Assembly: GCF_027579695.1 (NCBI RefSeq)
Contig: NC_083586.1
Location: forward strand, 6,382,001 to 6,446,000
DNA length: 64,000 nt
Direction: 5' to 3'
Origin: Neoarius graeffei
Taxonomy: Eukaryota > Chordata > Actinopteri > Siluriformes > Ariidae
The position numbers were made by a program, and so were the translations under genes. Shown piece after piece: positions 43,615-53,995 of the stretch (position 1 is the first letter of the stretch; every line of letters starts with the position of its first letter). A model generated the notes under the pieces. That model searched no databases. It was not told the origin of the DNA and saw nothing but the letters and a program-made list of their open reading frames with translations.

Positions 43615-43797
43615 ACCCCCAACTGCTCCTTGAGTGCTGTAGCATAGCTGGCCACTGCTGTGGGTATGTGTGTGTTCTCAATGCTCACTTGTGTGTGTCC
43701 ACTGCTTCAGACGGGTTAAATGCACAGGAGAAATTTTACTGTGTGCTTCAGTCTGTACTTGAGTGTACACATAACAAATAATGGCTTCTTCTTCTTA

Positions 43798-44384
43798 AAT
43801 CTACTCGGCTCGATAACACATGTTAAGTACTGACACAGATACTAATAAACAATCCTGTTGTCATCGCAGTGTGATTCTTGCTGTCTAAAAAGATCTCTTT
43901 TCTCCGTGAATAAAAACAAAAGCATGTCACATAAAATGATCAGTGATCAGGTTTATTTTACACCCAAATGCTTGACACTCAGCATCTTTAGGGTTGTTTA
44001 CAACAATTTAGAAGCAATATGTCCACGAGCTCCACTAGCCTCGGTAAATCATGTTTGGAGCGCTGTTTGTAGTGAAACCATCTGACCACTCACATTGTGG
44101 AGCAGCATGGTCATTCAGGCTACTGGAAGCTACACAAAACTTTTTCTGTATTTATAGGCTCTGAAAGAGATTCTCTCACAACATGAGCAAAATGTGCGCT
44201 GTTCAATTAATACTGTATCTTCAGCTACTATTAACACATCATATCCATCTTCTGTCAAACACTGCCTGGAAACACAATAAACTCTCTCAACAACCACTCT
44301 CTTCTTCCTTTTGGCATTTCATCCAAGTGTGCTATAGCCAAAACAGCTGGAGCATCTGTGTCTACTGTTGTACAAAAAGCAGTT
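43798..44384. other. spacer without recognised gene
   Basis: No supported feature in about 590 bp. Confidence 0.35.
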
Positions 44385-44588
44385 CCCAGGGAGCAGTCAG
44401 GGGTTAGGTACCTTGCTCAAGGGCACCCCACATTAGCCTAACTGCATGTCTTTGGGGGAAACCAGAGCACCTCAAGGAAACCCATGCAGACATGGGGAGA
44501 ACATGCTCCACACAGAAAGGCCCCCACCAGCCACTGAACCCAGAACCTTCTTGCTGTGAGGCAACAGTGCGAACCACTACACCACCCT
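44385..44588 (-). mobile_element. SINE fragment abutting tRNA-Arg
   Basis: Minus-strand head and body pieces of the tRNA-headed SINE (GGTACCTTGCTCAAGGGCAC, GAACCTTCTTGCTGTGAGGC), with an internal gap. The head ends 10 bp from tRNA-Arg. Confidence 0.75.
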
Positions 44589-44598
44589 TTAAAATTTC

Positions 44599-44671
44599 CG
44601 AGCCAGCCAGGAGTTGAACCTAGAATCTTCTGATCCGTAGTTAGACGCGTTATCCATTGCGCCACTGACCC
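44599..44671 (-). tRNA. tRNA-Arg (anticodon ACG)
   Basis: The reverse strand reads GGGTCAGTGGCGCAATGG, the anticodon loop CTACGGA and a 3' part ending CTGGCTGGCTCG. One anticodon-stem pair is A/C and one acceptor pair is T/G. A TTTT run begins a few bases downstream on the minus strand and could stop Pol III. Confidence 0.8.
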
Positions 44672-44820
44672 TATAATTTTGCAGCCTATTTGAGCACATC
44701 ACACGCAGAAAGCCAGAGATTTTATGATGTAATTTTCATGAGACTAGCACTTTAAGAACGATGCAGCCAGCATTCCTTTTTTTTTTTTTTCTAACAGGTG
44801 AACAATTTAAGGTCAACCCT

Positions 44821-44892
44821 GGGCTTATCCAGGATTTCAACCTTGGACCTCTCACAAGCGAAGCGAAACTCATACCAGACAAACCCAGATGA
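44821..44892 (-). pseudogene. tRNA-Pro-like relic
   Basis: The reverse strand carries TGGTATGAGTTTCGCTTCG, GTGAGAGGTCC and GTTGAAATCCTGG...AAGCCC, aligning with tRNA-Pro. The anticodon loop and D arm are damaged. Confidence 0.5.
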
Positions 44893-45396
44893 CCCACACA
44901 AAAGTGCTTATGTGCTACTGGAATTTCATTATATCTTTCAAAGGTTTGACTTTTCATGTCTGCAGGATCCTGCTCAACATTTGAGATGGTTGCATGAGAT
45001 GTGTGGAGGAAAGCAGGTTCATGTTACTTTTGCTTTCTTCAGAAAATCTCTATGGCTAACCTGACCAAAGTGCCAGGCTCATTGATATGACAGTTAGAGC
45101 ACATACTCAACTGTAGTGACAGGCACTCCATCACACCTTACACATGCTATTTGTCTCGTGATACGCCAAACCCATACGCAAGGTATTTTGAAGAAAGGTT
45201 TAACCGCAGCCTAGCCAAAGTTAAAATCAACATTTTGTGATTTGATGTATCCAATGCCTCCAATATGGCTGACTTCCAGTTTGATGACGACATGTGAAAA
45301 TACTCTATTTTTGAGTGATTCAAGCAACTCAAGATACATTTTATAGTTGATTAAAGTAAAGTTACTTTCAAAATGAAGCACAGTTAGATTAATTGT
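44893..45396. other. spacer; right part duplicated from the 17-kb region
   Basis: No gene. Positions 45301-45396 match 17036-17130. Confidence 0.45.
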
Positions 45397-45740
45397 GGTG
45401 TAAGTGGTTAGGACAGTTGCCTCATAGCAAGAAGGTTCTGGGTTTGCGGCTGGTGGGGCCCTTCTGTGTGGATTTTGCATGTTCTGTATGGGTTCTCAGG
45501 GTGCTCTGGCTTCCCCCACAGTTCAAAGACATGCACTTAGATTAATATGGGATGGCCGTGGGCTGAGGTGCCCTTGAGCAAGGCACCTAACTCCCAACTG
45601 CTCCCTGGGTGCTGTTAGCATGGCTGCCCACTGCTCTGTGTGTGCGCTCATTGCTCAGGTTTGTGTTCACTGCTTCGGATGGGTTAACTGCAGAGAGGAA
45701 TTTCACAAGCATGTGATGAATAAAGTTGTTCTTCTTAATT
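45397..45740 (+). mobile_element. tRNA-headed SINE (type B tail)
   Basis: Head GTGGTGTAAGTGGTTAGG, body CACAGTTCAAAGACATGC, tail CCTTGAGCAAGGCACC to GAATAAAGTTGTTCTTCTT. It splits sequence that is continuous at 17036-17220, which dates it after that duplication. Confidence 0.85.
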
Positions 45741-46077
45741 CAAAGAAGAGCACTGATTTTTAAGAGATTCATAAGTGCTTCTCCTTGAGGCAGTCTCATC
45801 TGTGTATTTGAATTTTGTGTCTCCTGTGAGCACTGCAATGTTTCTCTGGCTGTTACCCTAATTGTAGCACATTTAGTGTAGTTTGAATGTAAGTGCTTAC
45901 AAGTTGTCTTCTAGAAGTTCAGCACTTCTTGTACCTGACTTTTGCACTTGTGTAAAATGCCTGCTATGTGATGCAATGTGATCTCAAAAAAAAATCTGCT
46001 TGCTGTATATATTTGACAAGGACCAAATGTTGTATCCAACTGCTTGGATGGCAACATGACCTACTCATAGCGGGCTT

Positions 46078-46143
46078 GCTGAAATAGCTCAGTAGGGAAA
46101 GCATTAGACTAAAGGTCCCTGCTTCAATTCTGGGTTTTGGCGT
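46078..46143 (+). pseudogene. tRNA-Phe-derived relic with anticodon-arm deletion
   Basis: GCTGAAATAGCTCAGTAGGG then TTAGACTAAAGGTCCC. Eight bases (GAAGATCT) of the normal anticodon arm are missing, a different endpoint from the deletion at 15799-15864. It lies 120 bp before the Gln copy. Confidence 0.7.
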
Positions 46144-46262
46144 TGAGGAGTGTGGGTTGTGTACGTCTCAGCCTTTGCCCAAGGGCAGGTTTGATTTTTT
46201 TTTTTTTTTGCCAGGTCGATGCCAGTAATTTGGTGCTGAAAACAATCTTATATCTATGTCTT

Positions 46263-46334
46263 GGTTCCATGGTGTAATGGTTAGCAATCTGGCCTTTGAC
46301 TCCAATGATTTGAATTCAAATCTCAGTGGTATTT
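46263..46334 (+). pseudogene. tRNA-Gln-derived gene, worn
   Basis: GGTTCCATGGTGTAATGG and a full-length 72-nt frame are kept, with the TTG triplet present in GGCCTTTGACTCC. Anticodon-stem mismatches and an acceptor 3' end of GGTATTT instead of GGAACCT argue for a pseudogene. Confidence 0.65.
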
Positions 46335-46649
46335 CTGAAGTCTTTATTTGTAGCATCTGAGCTAACATGTCCAGGTTGTCTCAACTGCATGCTCATCAGA
46401 TTCACATAGAAGGATTTGAGCGATGTCTGGTATGCAGAGCAGTTCCTAAATGAAATTATCATATTAAAAGAACGAAAAACACTGGTCAGCTTTTTTTGGT
46501 TGGAGTTCTCATCACCTGAAAACCACTGGCTGCTGCTGAGGATGGCCCCACATGAAGAGCCTAAAGGTCAGTGAAGTCACTCATGGTGCTTATAACCATG
46601 TTTCTTGAGGGCTTGGCCTGTCCAGTGTTTTTGTTAGCTTAGATGAGAA
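46335..46649. other. spacer; partly shared with 53940-53990
   Basis: GTAGCATCTGAGCTAACATG and the following 40 bp match the reverse strand at 53940-53985, which confirms that the Gln units are duplicates. Confidence 0.5.
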
Positions 46650-46872
46650 AGTAGCCAGAATGTACAGCCCACAGCCCACTCTATGATTGACACACCACAT
46701 TATTTAAAATGTGTGTCCATTTTTTGCGAGGCAAATAGTAAACAAGCTAACTGCAGCTAGGAACTAAAGTTGTGAGTGGTGTTACAGCAGTTTCTGTGGG
46801 CTGTTTTGAGGATTGACACAGGGGCTTCAAGGTTCTGCTGTGGCCCCAATCTTCAGCTGCTGTGAAAGTCAG

Positions 46873-46945
46873 GGCTCCATAGCTCAGTGGTAAGAGCGCT
46901 GGGCTTGTAAACCAGAGGTTGTGAGTTCAATCCTCATTGGGGCCT
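46873..46945 (+). tRNA. tRNA-Thr (anticodon TGT)
   Basis: GGCTCCATAGCTCAGTGG, anticodon arm CTGGG-CTTGTAA-ACCAG, T arm GTGAG-TTCAATC-CTCAT and acceptor 3' TGGGGCC-T give a good cloverleaf with G/T pairs. It is among the better tRNA genes here. The flank is duplicated at 34150-34336. Confidence 0.85.
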
Positions 46946-47944
46946 GTAAGGGACACTTTGACTGGAGAAAGGTGATCTAGACAAAAGAGGGGATATTGAG
47001 GACCCTGACACCAGAAGGTGAGCAAGTGCTACTCATGATTTCTCATCACCTGAAGACCACTTTCTGCTGGTGAGAAAGGCCACATTTGGACAGTTTGAAG
47101 ATTACTGAGGACCTGAAGGTGTCTTTGGTGTGCAATTTCCACAAAACACTTTGCATTCAAGTCTCTATCAATGCACAGTTGACAAAATCAATAAAAAATG
47201 ACTTCAAGGGGGACCATATGATGATGGCTGGTGAGAAGATGTATTTGGACAGCATGCAGTCATCTTATCAGAGAAGTCTGCTTTTTATCCAGTTGTCTTT
47301 ATGTTTAAACTTTTTTTTATTTTTTATTTTTTTAGTTCTAAAAAAAAATTACTGAGGTCCGAGCTCAGTGACCTTATAGCTGGCGACAGACATGATTTTA
47401 ATACAGCCTAATTCCCAATAAAGCTATTCTCATTTACATTTTTTTTCTGTTTCTGTTATCAGACAATGGAACGAGTATGAAACAGTGACTAAAACGTGGC
47501 CCATTAAAACAACATGTTCACCAGCAGTCACATCCAAGCCATTTTCGCGCTGCTGCTCTGCACTGAGAAAATTCCTATTTTATAACCTCAGTGTCATCTG
47601 ACAAAATCTGCATGCACATAATTTTAAAGAAAACAACTGTGCAGTGATAGTTACTATATTTCCATATAAAATGATTACTCAGAGAGAAAGTTTGAAGAGA
47701 CAAGGTGTTTTTATTATTCTTTCTCTCCCACAGTGCACAGCCTCTGTCTGCCTGGGAAACCAACCACAAGAAGGATGTTTCGTTTTCAGTCAGGGATGAT
47801 TCGGCCTTATCTGCCCTGTAGTGAATAAACCTTTTAATCCTCTGGAGACAAAGATATCGTCTATCGAAAGTAGCAAAGATTTGTCCAAAAACTCACAAGA
47901 TTTGTCGCTAGTATTTTTTTTTTTAAAAGTCACTAAGTTGGCAA
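46946..47944. other. spacer without recognised gene
   Basis: About 1 kb with no supported gene. Short frames have no domain. Confidence 0.35.
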
Positions 47945-48076
47945 TAATGCTTCGAGAACTGACTGTTCACTTGTTGCCTAATATTTCCCACTTCTTGACA
48001 GGTGCCACTGTAACGAGATAATCAATGTAGTTCACTTCACCTGCCAGTGGTGTTAATGTTATGGCTGATCGGTGAA
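47945..48076 (-). mobile_element. terminal fragment of another Tc1-like family
   Basis: The reverse strand begins CACCGATCAGCCATAACATT, a known Tc1-like terminus, and continues GGTGAAGTGAACTACATTG, GATTATCTCGTTAC and GGCACCTGTCAAG. Only about 130 bp remain. Confidence 0.7.
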
Positions 48077-48389
48077 TATAAATGTACTATGTATGTATGA
48101 CTGAAGAACAGATCGAGCCTGTGTAATTGTGAAAATTATTATTTATATAATGATAGAAGTCTATATCTCTGGGGGGGGTGCAGGATCCTAGTACTTGGCC
48201 CACAGTAAGATAACGGACTATGCCATTTTGTGTAGAAAGGAGAAAGACTTTCACACACTGAAGTTATTATCTACAGTATCTATCTATCTATTTTCTTTCA
48301 CTCATCCCTACCACTTTGCCCCATTTTGCACAGATAAAAATGGATGCTGGGAAGAAGAATGACAATAAAATACAATTAAATTAAATTTT
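48077..48389. other. spacer without recognised gene
   Basis: Contains a short TATC run at 48281-48292. No gene. Confidence 0.35.
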
Positions 48390-48500
48390 ACCTGTAAAAT
48401 GCTTTTAACAGTGGACATAATCACAAAGCAGCTTTACAGAAATATATAAATTCCAGATATAAATTTTACATACAGTATATAGAATTTATCCTGAAGGATC
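48390..48500 (-). mobile_element. L2-type LINE 3'-end fragment
   Basis: AAATGCTTTTAACAGTGGAC and CACAAAGCAGCTTTACAGAA match the 3' end block of the L2 copy at 10410-10470. Confidence 0.55.
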
Positions 48501-48764
48501 GAGCCAGAAGGCGATGGTGGCAAGACGGGGTCACTGGTATCTCAGGAGTCGCATGTGTAGCGAGAGAGGGAGAGGGTTGAGCAGATAGAAAGAGAAACCC
48601 TCCTCTAAATACACACAATTTCAAACTGAAAGTCTGCAGTGTAATCTCACAGTCAATTCAAAATACGGTATTTTTGGTTGTTTATTTTATAACAGACATT
48701 TTCTGGAGTATTTCATTAAAGTGAGAGAAAAAACAGCTGCTGGTCTTGGTAATACTAATATCTA

Positions 48765-48865
48765 GATTGAGGCACTGCCTAAAAGCAGAGCTCCCAGCTG
48801 TTTCTGGGTTGTAGAATTTTCTTATGTCATAGCCAGCCTCTTTTGTTTTATATCGAGAATTATTT
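48765..48865. repeat. inverted copy of 56680-56784
   Basis: TCTAGATTGAGGCACTGCC and AAGCAGAGCTCCCAGCTG-TTTCTGGGTTG correspond to the reverse strand just left of Tc1 copy 3. Confidence 0.8.
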
Positions 48866-49044
48866 TAAAAAATTAAAAATAAAAATTCAGGTATGACATG
48901 CGCACATCGTGCATGGAGATTTTCCCGCCATCATTGGGTTGCCTGTGATGGCAGGTACGCGAGTACACGACACACAGTGACGTCGGGCGACAACAGCGAC
49001 AAGTTACTCACTACTATACTGTCCCGACTACTACTCTACTTCAC

Positions 49045-49160
49045 ACTTCACTACTCATGCCACTAGTTGTTGGGTTTCCTGTGGTGGCAGGCACACACAG
49101 GACCGAAACCATCAGAAAACAACTCAATGGGTTTCTTTATGTATCCACACTCTATGTCTA
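49045..49160. repeat. direct-repeat partner of 53490-53592
   Basis: TGGTGGCAGGCACACACAGG, ACCGAAACCATCAGAAAACA and TATGTCTATGGGGCTCC recur in the same orientation 4.4 kb away, bracketing both inverted-repeat elements described below. Confidence 0.8.
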
Positions 49161-49536
49161 TGGGGCTCCCCTCATGCGGGCCAGAGCTCCGCTAACACAT
49201 AGTCTGGTGGTTATTTCTCAATAGGGCACTCCATAACACTTTCATGCACATCTAGGGGTAAAAGCTGCCAACCGTTTTTTTTTTTAGTCAGAAGGGGTCC
49301 TAACAAGTAGAAATAGGGTGGTTGGCATCTTTGAAAATACCTATGACCCTGCTTTGGCAGCCATTTTGGAAACTGACATAGATATTTAATAAAATAGGAT
49401 CTTGGGAGCAATGAAGAACAATTAATATGCTGCAAAGCACAATACTTCTTGTACAGAGAACAAAATTGTACAGTTTTTACATTTTCATGAAATGTCAGCC
49501 ATGTTAGTATTCCAATATGGCTGCTGAAGAACGATA

Positions 49537-49901
49537 CTGTATCTCATCTCATTATCTCTAGCCGCTTTATCCTTCTACAGGGTCGCAGGCAAGCTGGAGC
49601 CTATCCCAGCTGACCACGGGCGAAAGGCGGGGTACACCCTGGACAAGTTGCCAGGTCATCACAGGGCTGACACATAGACACAGACAACCATTCACACCTA
49701 TGGTCAATTTAGAGTCACCAGTTAACCTAACCTGCATGTCTTTGGACTGTGGGGGAAACCGGAGCACCCGGAGGAAACCCATGCGGACACGGGGAGAACA
49801 TGCAAACTCCACACAGAAAGGCCCTCGCCAGCCACGGGGCTCAAACCCGGACCTTCTTGCTGTGAGGCGACAGCGCTAACCACTACACCACCGTGCCGCC
49901 C
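49537..49901 (-). mobile_element. tRNA-headed SINE (type A)
   Basis: Full-length minus-strand copy. AAGAACGATA flanks it at 49527-49536 and 49902-49911. It is nested in the inverted-repeat element. Confidence 0.9.
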
Positions 49902-50240
49902 AAGAACGATATTATGAAATTAATTTTTTAAAGAGATAAAGAATTTTGTTGTTTAAACACATTTCAACAGCTAATAAATTTACTTGTGACATTAACAGTA
50001 TTGACACCAATTAAGAATTAAGGAACATACAAGAACATTTATTTCTGCAAAGTATGAAATGTTTATTGTGAACATCATAGCAATGTCTTCAATATTAACA
50101 GGGCTGAAGATTAATAACACTAATATATGCTTTTAAACAGCTTCAGTAATGTACATTTTATACAGCTAACACTTAATTATCACTGACCCAAGAGCATGTT
50201 CTTAGCTAGATACTCTACTCATCCTCAGGGTCACAATTGT

Positions 50241-50606
50241 TTATGCAGTTGGTGGACCATTCACATTCACCATGGGTTTTGACCTTGTTGCTTCAAACCG
50301 CTTTTTCAATCTTGTTATTTCTGTTGCATTTATGAATTGAGAATAACATGTTTTATGCCACTTGATGCTATTGGGGTCCAGATTCATGTGCTTTTGTAAA
50401 TATTCAAAAAACTCAAAATATTCCTCATCTTTATATCTTATGTGTTCTTCAGCTTTGGTCTTTAAAGTCATCATTCCTGATTCACTTGCTTGATGTAAAG
50501 TTTTGTCATTCTTGTTCCTTCCACAGTCTTGTTGACATATGAAGCACTTCTGGAAGTCAATATCCCTTCCTCTTTTTCTCTTCTTGGAGCTGAATAAGGG
50601 TTCCAT
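50241..50606 (-). CDS. small cysteine-motif protein of the inverted-repeat element, function unknown
   Basis: A 121-codon frame reads MEPLFSSKKRKRGRDIDFQK, then CFICQQDC, a middle part TLHQASESGMMTLKTKAEEH, and SIKWHKTCYSQFINATE. The lysine/arginine-rich start followed by CxxCxxxC and a later WHKxCYSxF motif is a pattern seen in many uncharacterised fish proteins encoded by transposons. It probably binds zinc or DNA, but this is inference. There is no catalytic domain in the frame. It may be an N-terminal exon of a longer transposase gene now lost. Confidence 0.6.
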   Translation of the reverse strand: MEPLFSSKKRKRGRDIDFQKCFICQQDCGRNKNDKTLHQASESGMMTLKTKAEEHIRYKDEEYFEFFEYLQKHMNLDPNSIKWHKTCYSQFINATEITRLKKRFEATRSKPMVNVNGPPTA

Positions 50607-51954
50607 GACTGACTAAAAAACAAGGGATCCACAATACAAATAGTAGTGTCTCAGTGTACAGTTTTTAAAAATGTGAGACTTAGAAAAGAGTGCAAAAACT
50701 CATACTTAATGTAGCTTTGGATCCGTTAGCCCCATTCCTATAGAGACCTACTACTTTATATAAAATATATGTCTACACCAAATTCACGTGTTCTTGTCTT
50801 TGTTCCAGCTCCAAGGTGTCTTCATCCAGGCTGTGTTAAAAACTGGCAAGCAGGCAATCTGTCTAGTTTACAATGTCTTGTAAGGCTGTCTTGTACTGTC
50901 TTGTACAATATCACATCTGTACCTTGTCTCCCATTTTATAAATAATATGCATCATGTTACAAAACACATCAATGTTTAATTGGCGGAGGAAAACTACTTT
51001 CATGTTGAATAAACCCACTGATTTTCTCTGTTTTCAGGTACACTGCCACACCTTCTAGGATCTTCTAGATTGCTGCCTCTGGAACAAGTGACCTTATTGG
51101 CTGCTTTTTCCAGTTCTTCCAAGAAAAATCAAACCAAAATGTTTGAAGTATCATATTTTTAAGTGAATTAAAGGAGGTCTCTGATTGGACAACATAACAT
51201 ATGTTGCACACTCATAAAAAACAATATCTATTGCAGGTAATGGAGTGAAATTTATTTGATACCCATAATGCTTCGATGGTCAACCTACCATATGAACTAT
51301 GGCTTACACTTGTTATTTTGGTTATTTAAAGTTGTTAAATTATTATATTTTTCTGCTTTTCCATGACTTTTGAAATATTTTAAAACATTCTATTTGTAGT
51401 TTTTTGTTTTTTATTTCAGTATGCTTGAAGTGAATGGTGGACCAGATCTGATATATATATTTTTTTAATTTGGAATTTAGCATTATTTTATATTGGAAAT
51501 TCTTCATTAATGATAAGTGTGGATGTTATTTAATATAACCACATTATTTCTAACCATCAAAGACATATAATTTTTGACACTAAGATCATGTTTGTATCTT
51601 CCTGGAAGGTAAAATTACATGTTTTTATTACATTTCTGGCAGCCATATTGAATTCCAAGAGGGCCACCAGATAAAATCCTTGTTGGTAGATACCAGAACA
51701 TCTATTGAACAAAAAACTTAGGTTTAACCACAACTTTTATGGTGTAGATTGCTCCAGGAGTCCATTAGGTATTCAAGATTGTCCAATAGTCAGTTTCAAA
51801 ATGGCTGCCAAGGGATAGTCACAGGCATTTCCAAAGATGCCAACCACCATATTTCTGTCTCTTTGGAACCATTTTAACTAAAAAAACATGGTTGGCAGCT
51901 TTTACCCCTAGATGTGCAGGGAGTTATAATACCATTTTTATCCTCCAGACTAAC

Positions 51955-52074
51955 AGGCCACTAGGCGGTGTGTATGACTGGCAATTGCTATTATAACACT
52001 GGCCACTAGGCAGTGTATATGTCTGGTAATTACTTACACTGACCACTAGGCAGTGTGTATGACTGGTAATTACT
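51955..52074. repeat. short tandem array interrupted by the THAP element
   Basis: Three imperfect copies of a 40-45-bp unit like CCACTAGGCAGTGTGTATGA-CTGGTAATTACT. The array appears to continue as AACACTGG at 53484, beyond the THAP element. Confidence 0.7.
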
Positions 52075-52451
52075 ATTGAGGTATTTCACCCACGTGACCA
52101 AGTCACGTGACGCAGCCATTTTGGACAGCACGCTTAAGTCCTTCAGTGCAAGGCGGTATGAGATGGTGATCTTTGCACATTTTAACAAGAAAGTAAGCTG
52201 TGATTCGTGTTAAATTGGATCTGTCTTTTATCACAAACACTGTACCCAGCCTTGGTATGGAGCTCTGTTTATTTATTTCTGTGTCCCTTTTCTTTCTAGC
52301 CTGTTATTGCGTTTTATGTCTGATGTCTGCTACATGCAACCCTAGACAAATTAACACTGCCTTGTTTCACTGCTCAGGTGGGTTAACAAACACTGACCCA
52401 TTTACTTTTTGCTATATATTTTATCAAAATTGCGTTAACTGATAAACTAAC

Positions 52452-53310
52452 CTGAAATGAAATGATCACTGCAAAGTCTGGAGTACTCTGTTGGCTCCCA
52501 ATCCTGTCTCTTCACAGCTGCAATCCATTTGGCCCTCTTGTCTGGGTCAGTAGGAAACCGGTAGTGATGTGTCGGTCGCGAACGATCCGGTTCAAAGAGC
52601 CGGCTCTTTGAAGTGAACGACGGGAGCCGGCTCTTTGGTGGGAGCCGAAATAGTTTTTTGTCCTTAGGTGCCTCAGAGAGAGAGAGACTTTCACAAAAAA
52701 AGTTGCTGTCCGATTGCGTCTTTGTGTTGTCTATTACCATTCAAAGAAAAAAAAGTAGCATGGTGTACGCCTACTTTTTTTGGTTGGGGGGCTTGATGTC
52801 ATTCACAGCTGCGAAAATACGAAAATTGGTGTAATGCTTAAAGCTGTGGAGCGCAGGGGAGAGGAGTCTGTGAGGCACCTGAGGAGGGGAAAATCAGCTG
52901 TGTATTTTATATTGTAATATAACACAGTTTTGCATTATGTTTGTGAGAAAATAATTTATTAATTGGTAAGTAAGTTTTATTTCTATAGCTAGAACATTGT
53001 TACACTGCTATACTTTACAAAGCTTTACAATGGCTACAAAAACTAAAAAATAAAATGGAAAACATCCTATTGATAAAATATAAATAATAATGTAATTAAT
53101 TAACTAGTTAATTGCAGAAATTAAATCAAAAATAAAATCTCAGGAGCCGTTTGGGAGCCGAAAGAGCCGGCTCCTTATAGTAAGAAGAGCCAAAAGAGCC
53201 GGCTCCCGAAAAAGAGCCGAAATTCCCATCACTAGAAACCGGTAAAAGGAGCGTCCTGCACGCTGTCCCTGTCTGTTGTGGCAGCCCACAGCACAACAAG
53301 CAAACACCAT
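52452..53310 (-). pseudogene. THAP-domain first exon, split by a hAT insertion
   Basis: THAP domains are C2CH zinc fingers that bind DNA. The exon starts with ATG at 53310, encodes MVFACCAVGCHNRQGQRAGR and SFYRFPT, and is cut at 53235 by the hAT-like element. Below 52553 it continues with DPDKRAKWIAAVKRQDW and SRLCSDHFIS, then a GTTAGT splice donor. Counting the duplicated GAAACCGG once, the reading frame is uninterrupted for 59 codons. The Cys-Cys...Cys-x2-His ligands and the THAP Trp are present. No second exon was recognised, so whether it belongs to a transposase or a captured host gene is open. Confidence 0.82.
52562..53234. mobile_element. non-autonomous hAT-like element (AGAGCCGGCTC family)
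   Basis: Termini TAGTGATG and CATCACTA are inverted, and GAAACCGG (52554-52561, 53235-53242) is an 8-bp target-site duplication. Subterminal AGAGCCGGCTC repeats occur at both ends. There is no transposase frame. Confidence 0.9.
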
Positions 53311-53489
53311 GGTTATTTATAGAGTGCTTACTGACAAATTAATCTATTCTAGGTGTCTGTAACATGTTTTTTTTCAAGCTGGTTCTCCCTCTCTGTCTGC
53401 AGCGTTAGTATGTAGCTTGACGTTCAAAATGGCGGACACTGGGGCATCACGTGACCCTGTGACGTCAGGTGAAATACCTCAATAACACT

Positions 53490-53592
53490 GGTATGGTGGC
53501 AAGCATGCACGGGACTGAAACCATCAGAATACAACTTGATGAGTTTCTTTATGCATCCACTCTCTATGTCTATGGGGCTCCACTCATGCGGA
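53490..53592. repeat. direct-repeat partner of 49045-49160
   Basis: TGAAACCATCAGAATACAAC and CTATGTCTATGGGGCTCC match the left partner. Confidence 0.8.
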
Positions 53593-53609
53593 TCAAGAAT
53601 GCACACCAA

Positions 53610-53945
53610 TGCAAATAATACTATAGAGTCTGTGTAGACACAAAAGAAGGCATTGGTGCAAATGACATCACCTGTGCAGCACTGCTGACCTGTAAATCAA
53701 AATCCTTCCCATACCATGCGGCGCAAAGGGCAGCACCGATCTCCAGAGCCCTCGGCCTCTCGCCTATTACATAACTCAGGTTACAGTGGGGGGCTAGTCC
53801 TCTGAGAACTGCAAAAGTTTGTCTCCCCACTCGCATCTGTATTGCAACGTGCCTTGCCAGACAGCAGTAGGTATCATTTTTATGATGGTCTTTGGTATGA
53901 CCCAATCATGAGTAGAACTCGTGATCGACCAAAGGGAGCATGCAG
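53610..53945 (-). mobile_element. SINE-like repeat of another family
   Basis: GCCCTCGGCCTCTCGCC, GGGGCTAGTCCTC and CTTGCCAGACAGCAGTAGG are typical of a dispersed teleost SINE whose tRNA-like head would lie at the right end (TAGAACTCGTGATCGACC). The call is from memory of the repeat. Confidence 0.5.
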
Positions 53946-53995
53946 TTGAAACAATCTGGGCATGTTAGCTCAGATGCTGCAAACAAAGGCTTCAG

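Larger units (their letters stand above)
42816..43797 (+). mobile_element. tRNA-headed SINE (type B tail) split by a MITE
   Basis: The SINE head starts GGGTGGCACAGTGG and runs to ACACCTTACCCCCAAC. It resumes after 43623 with TGCTCCTTGAGTGCTG and ends ACAAATAATGGCTTCTTCTTC. The insertion and its duplicated target account for the gap. Confidence 0.9.
49222..51935 (-). mobile_element. DNA transposon candidate with about 190-bp terminal inverted repeats
   Basis: The left end (GCACATCTAGGGGTAAAAGC, GGTGGTTGGCATCTTTG, TTTGGCAGCCATTTTGGAAAC) reappears reversed at 51760-51930. By eye roughly three quarters of positions agree over about 190 bp. The outermost bases and target-site duplication could not be fixed. 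A small ORF and a later SINE lie inside. The superfamily is not identified. Confidence 0.75.
52075..53483 (-). mobile_element. transposon candidate with 16-bp perfect inverted repeats, carrying a THAP exon
   Basis: ATTGAGGTATTTCACC at 52075-52090 is repeated exactly in reverse at 53468-53483. The similarity continues in looser form with CACGTGAC boxes and CCATTTTGGA / AAATGGCGGAC motifs. Inside, on the minus strand, lies a THAP-domain first exon. P-type and Kolobok-type elements encode THAP transposases, so this is a likely internally deleted relative. The target-site duplication is unresolved. Confidence 0.7.

Noticed and set aside
52075-53483. An 8-bp target-site duplication for the THAP element
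   Set aside because: Left flank TAATTACT and right flank AACACTGG do not match; only the outer AT is shared, so the duplication is left unresolved.
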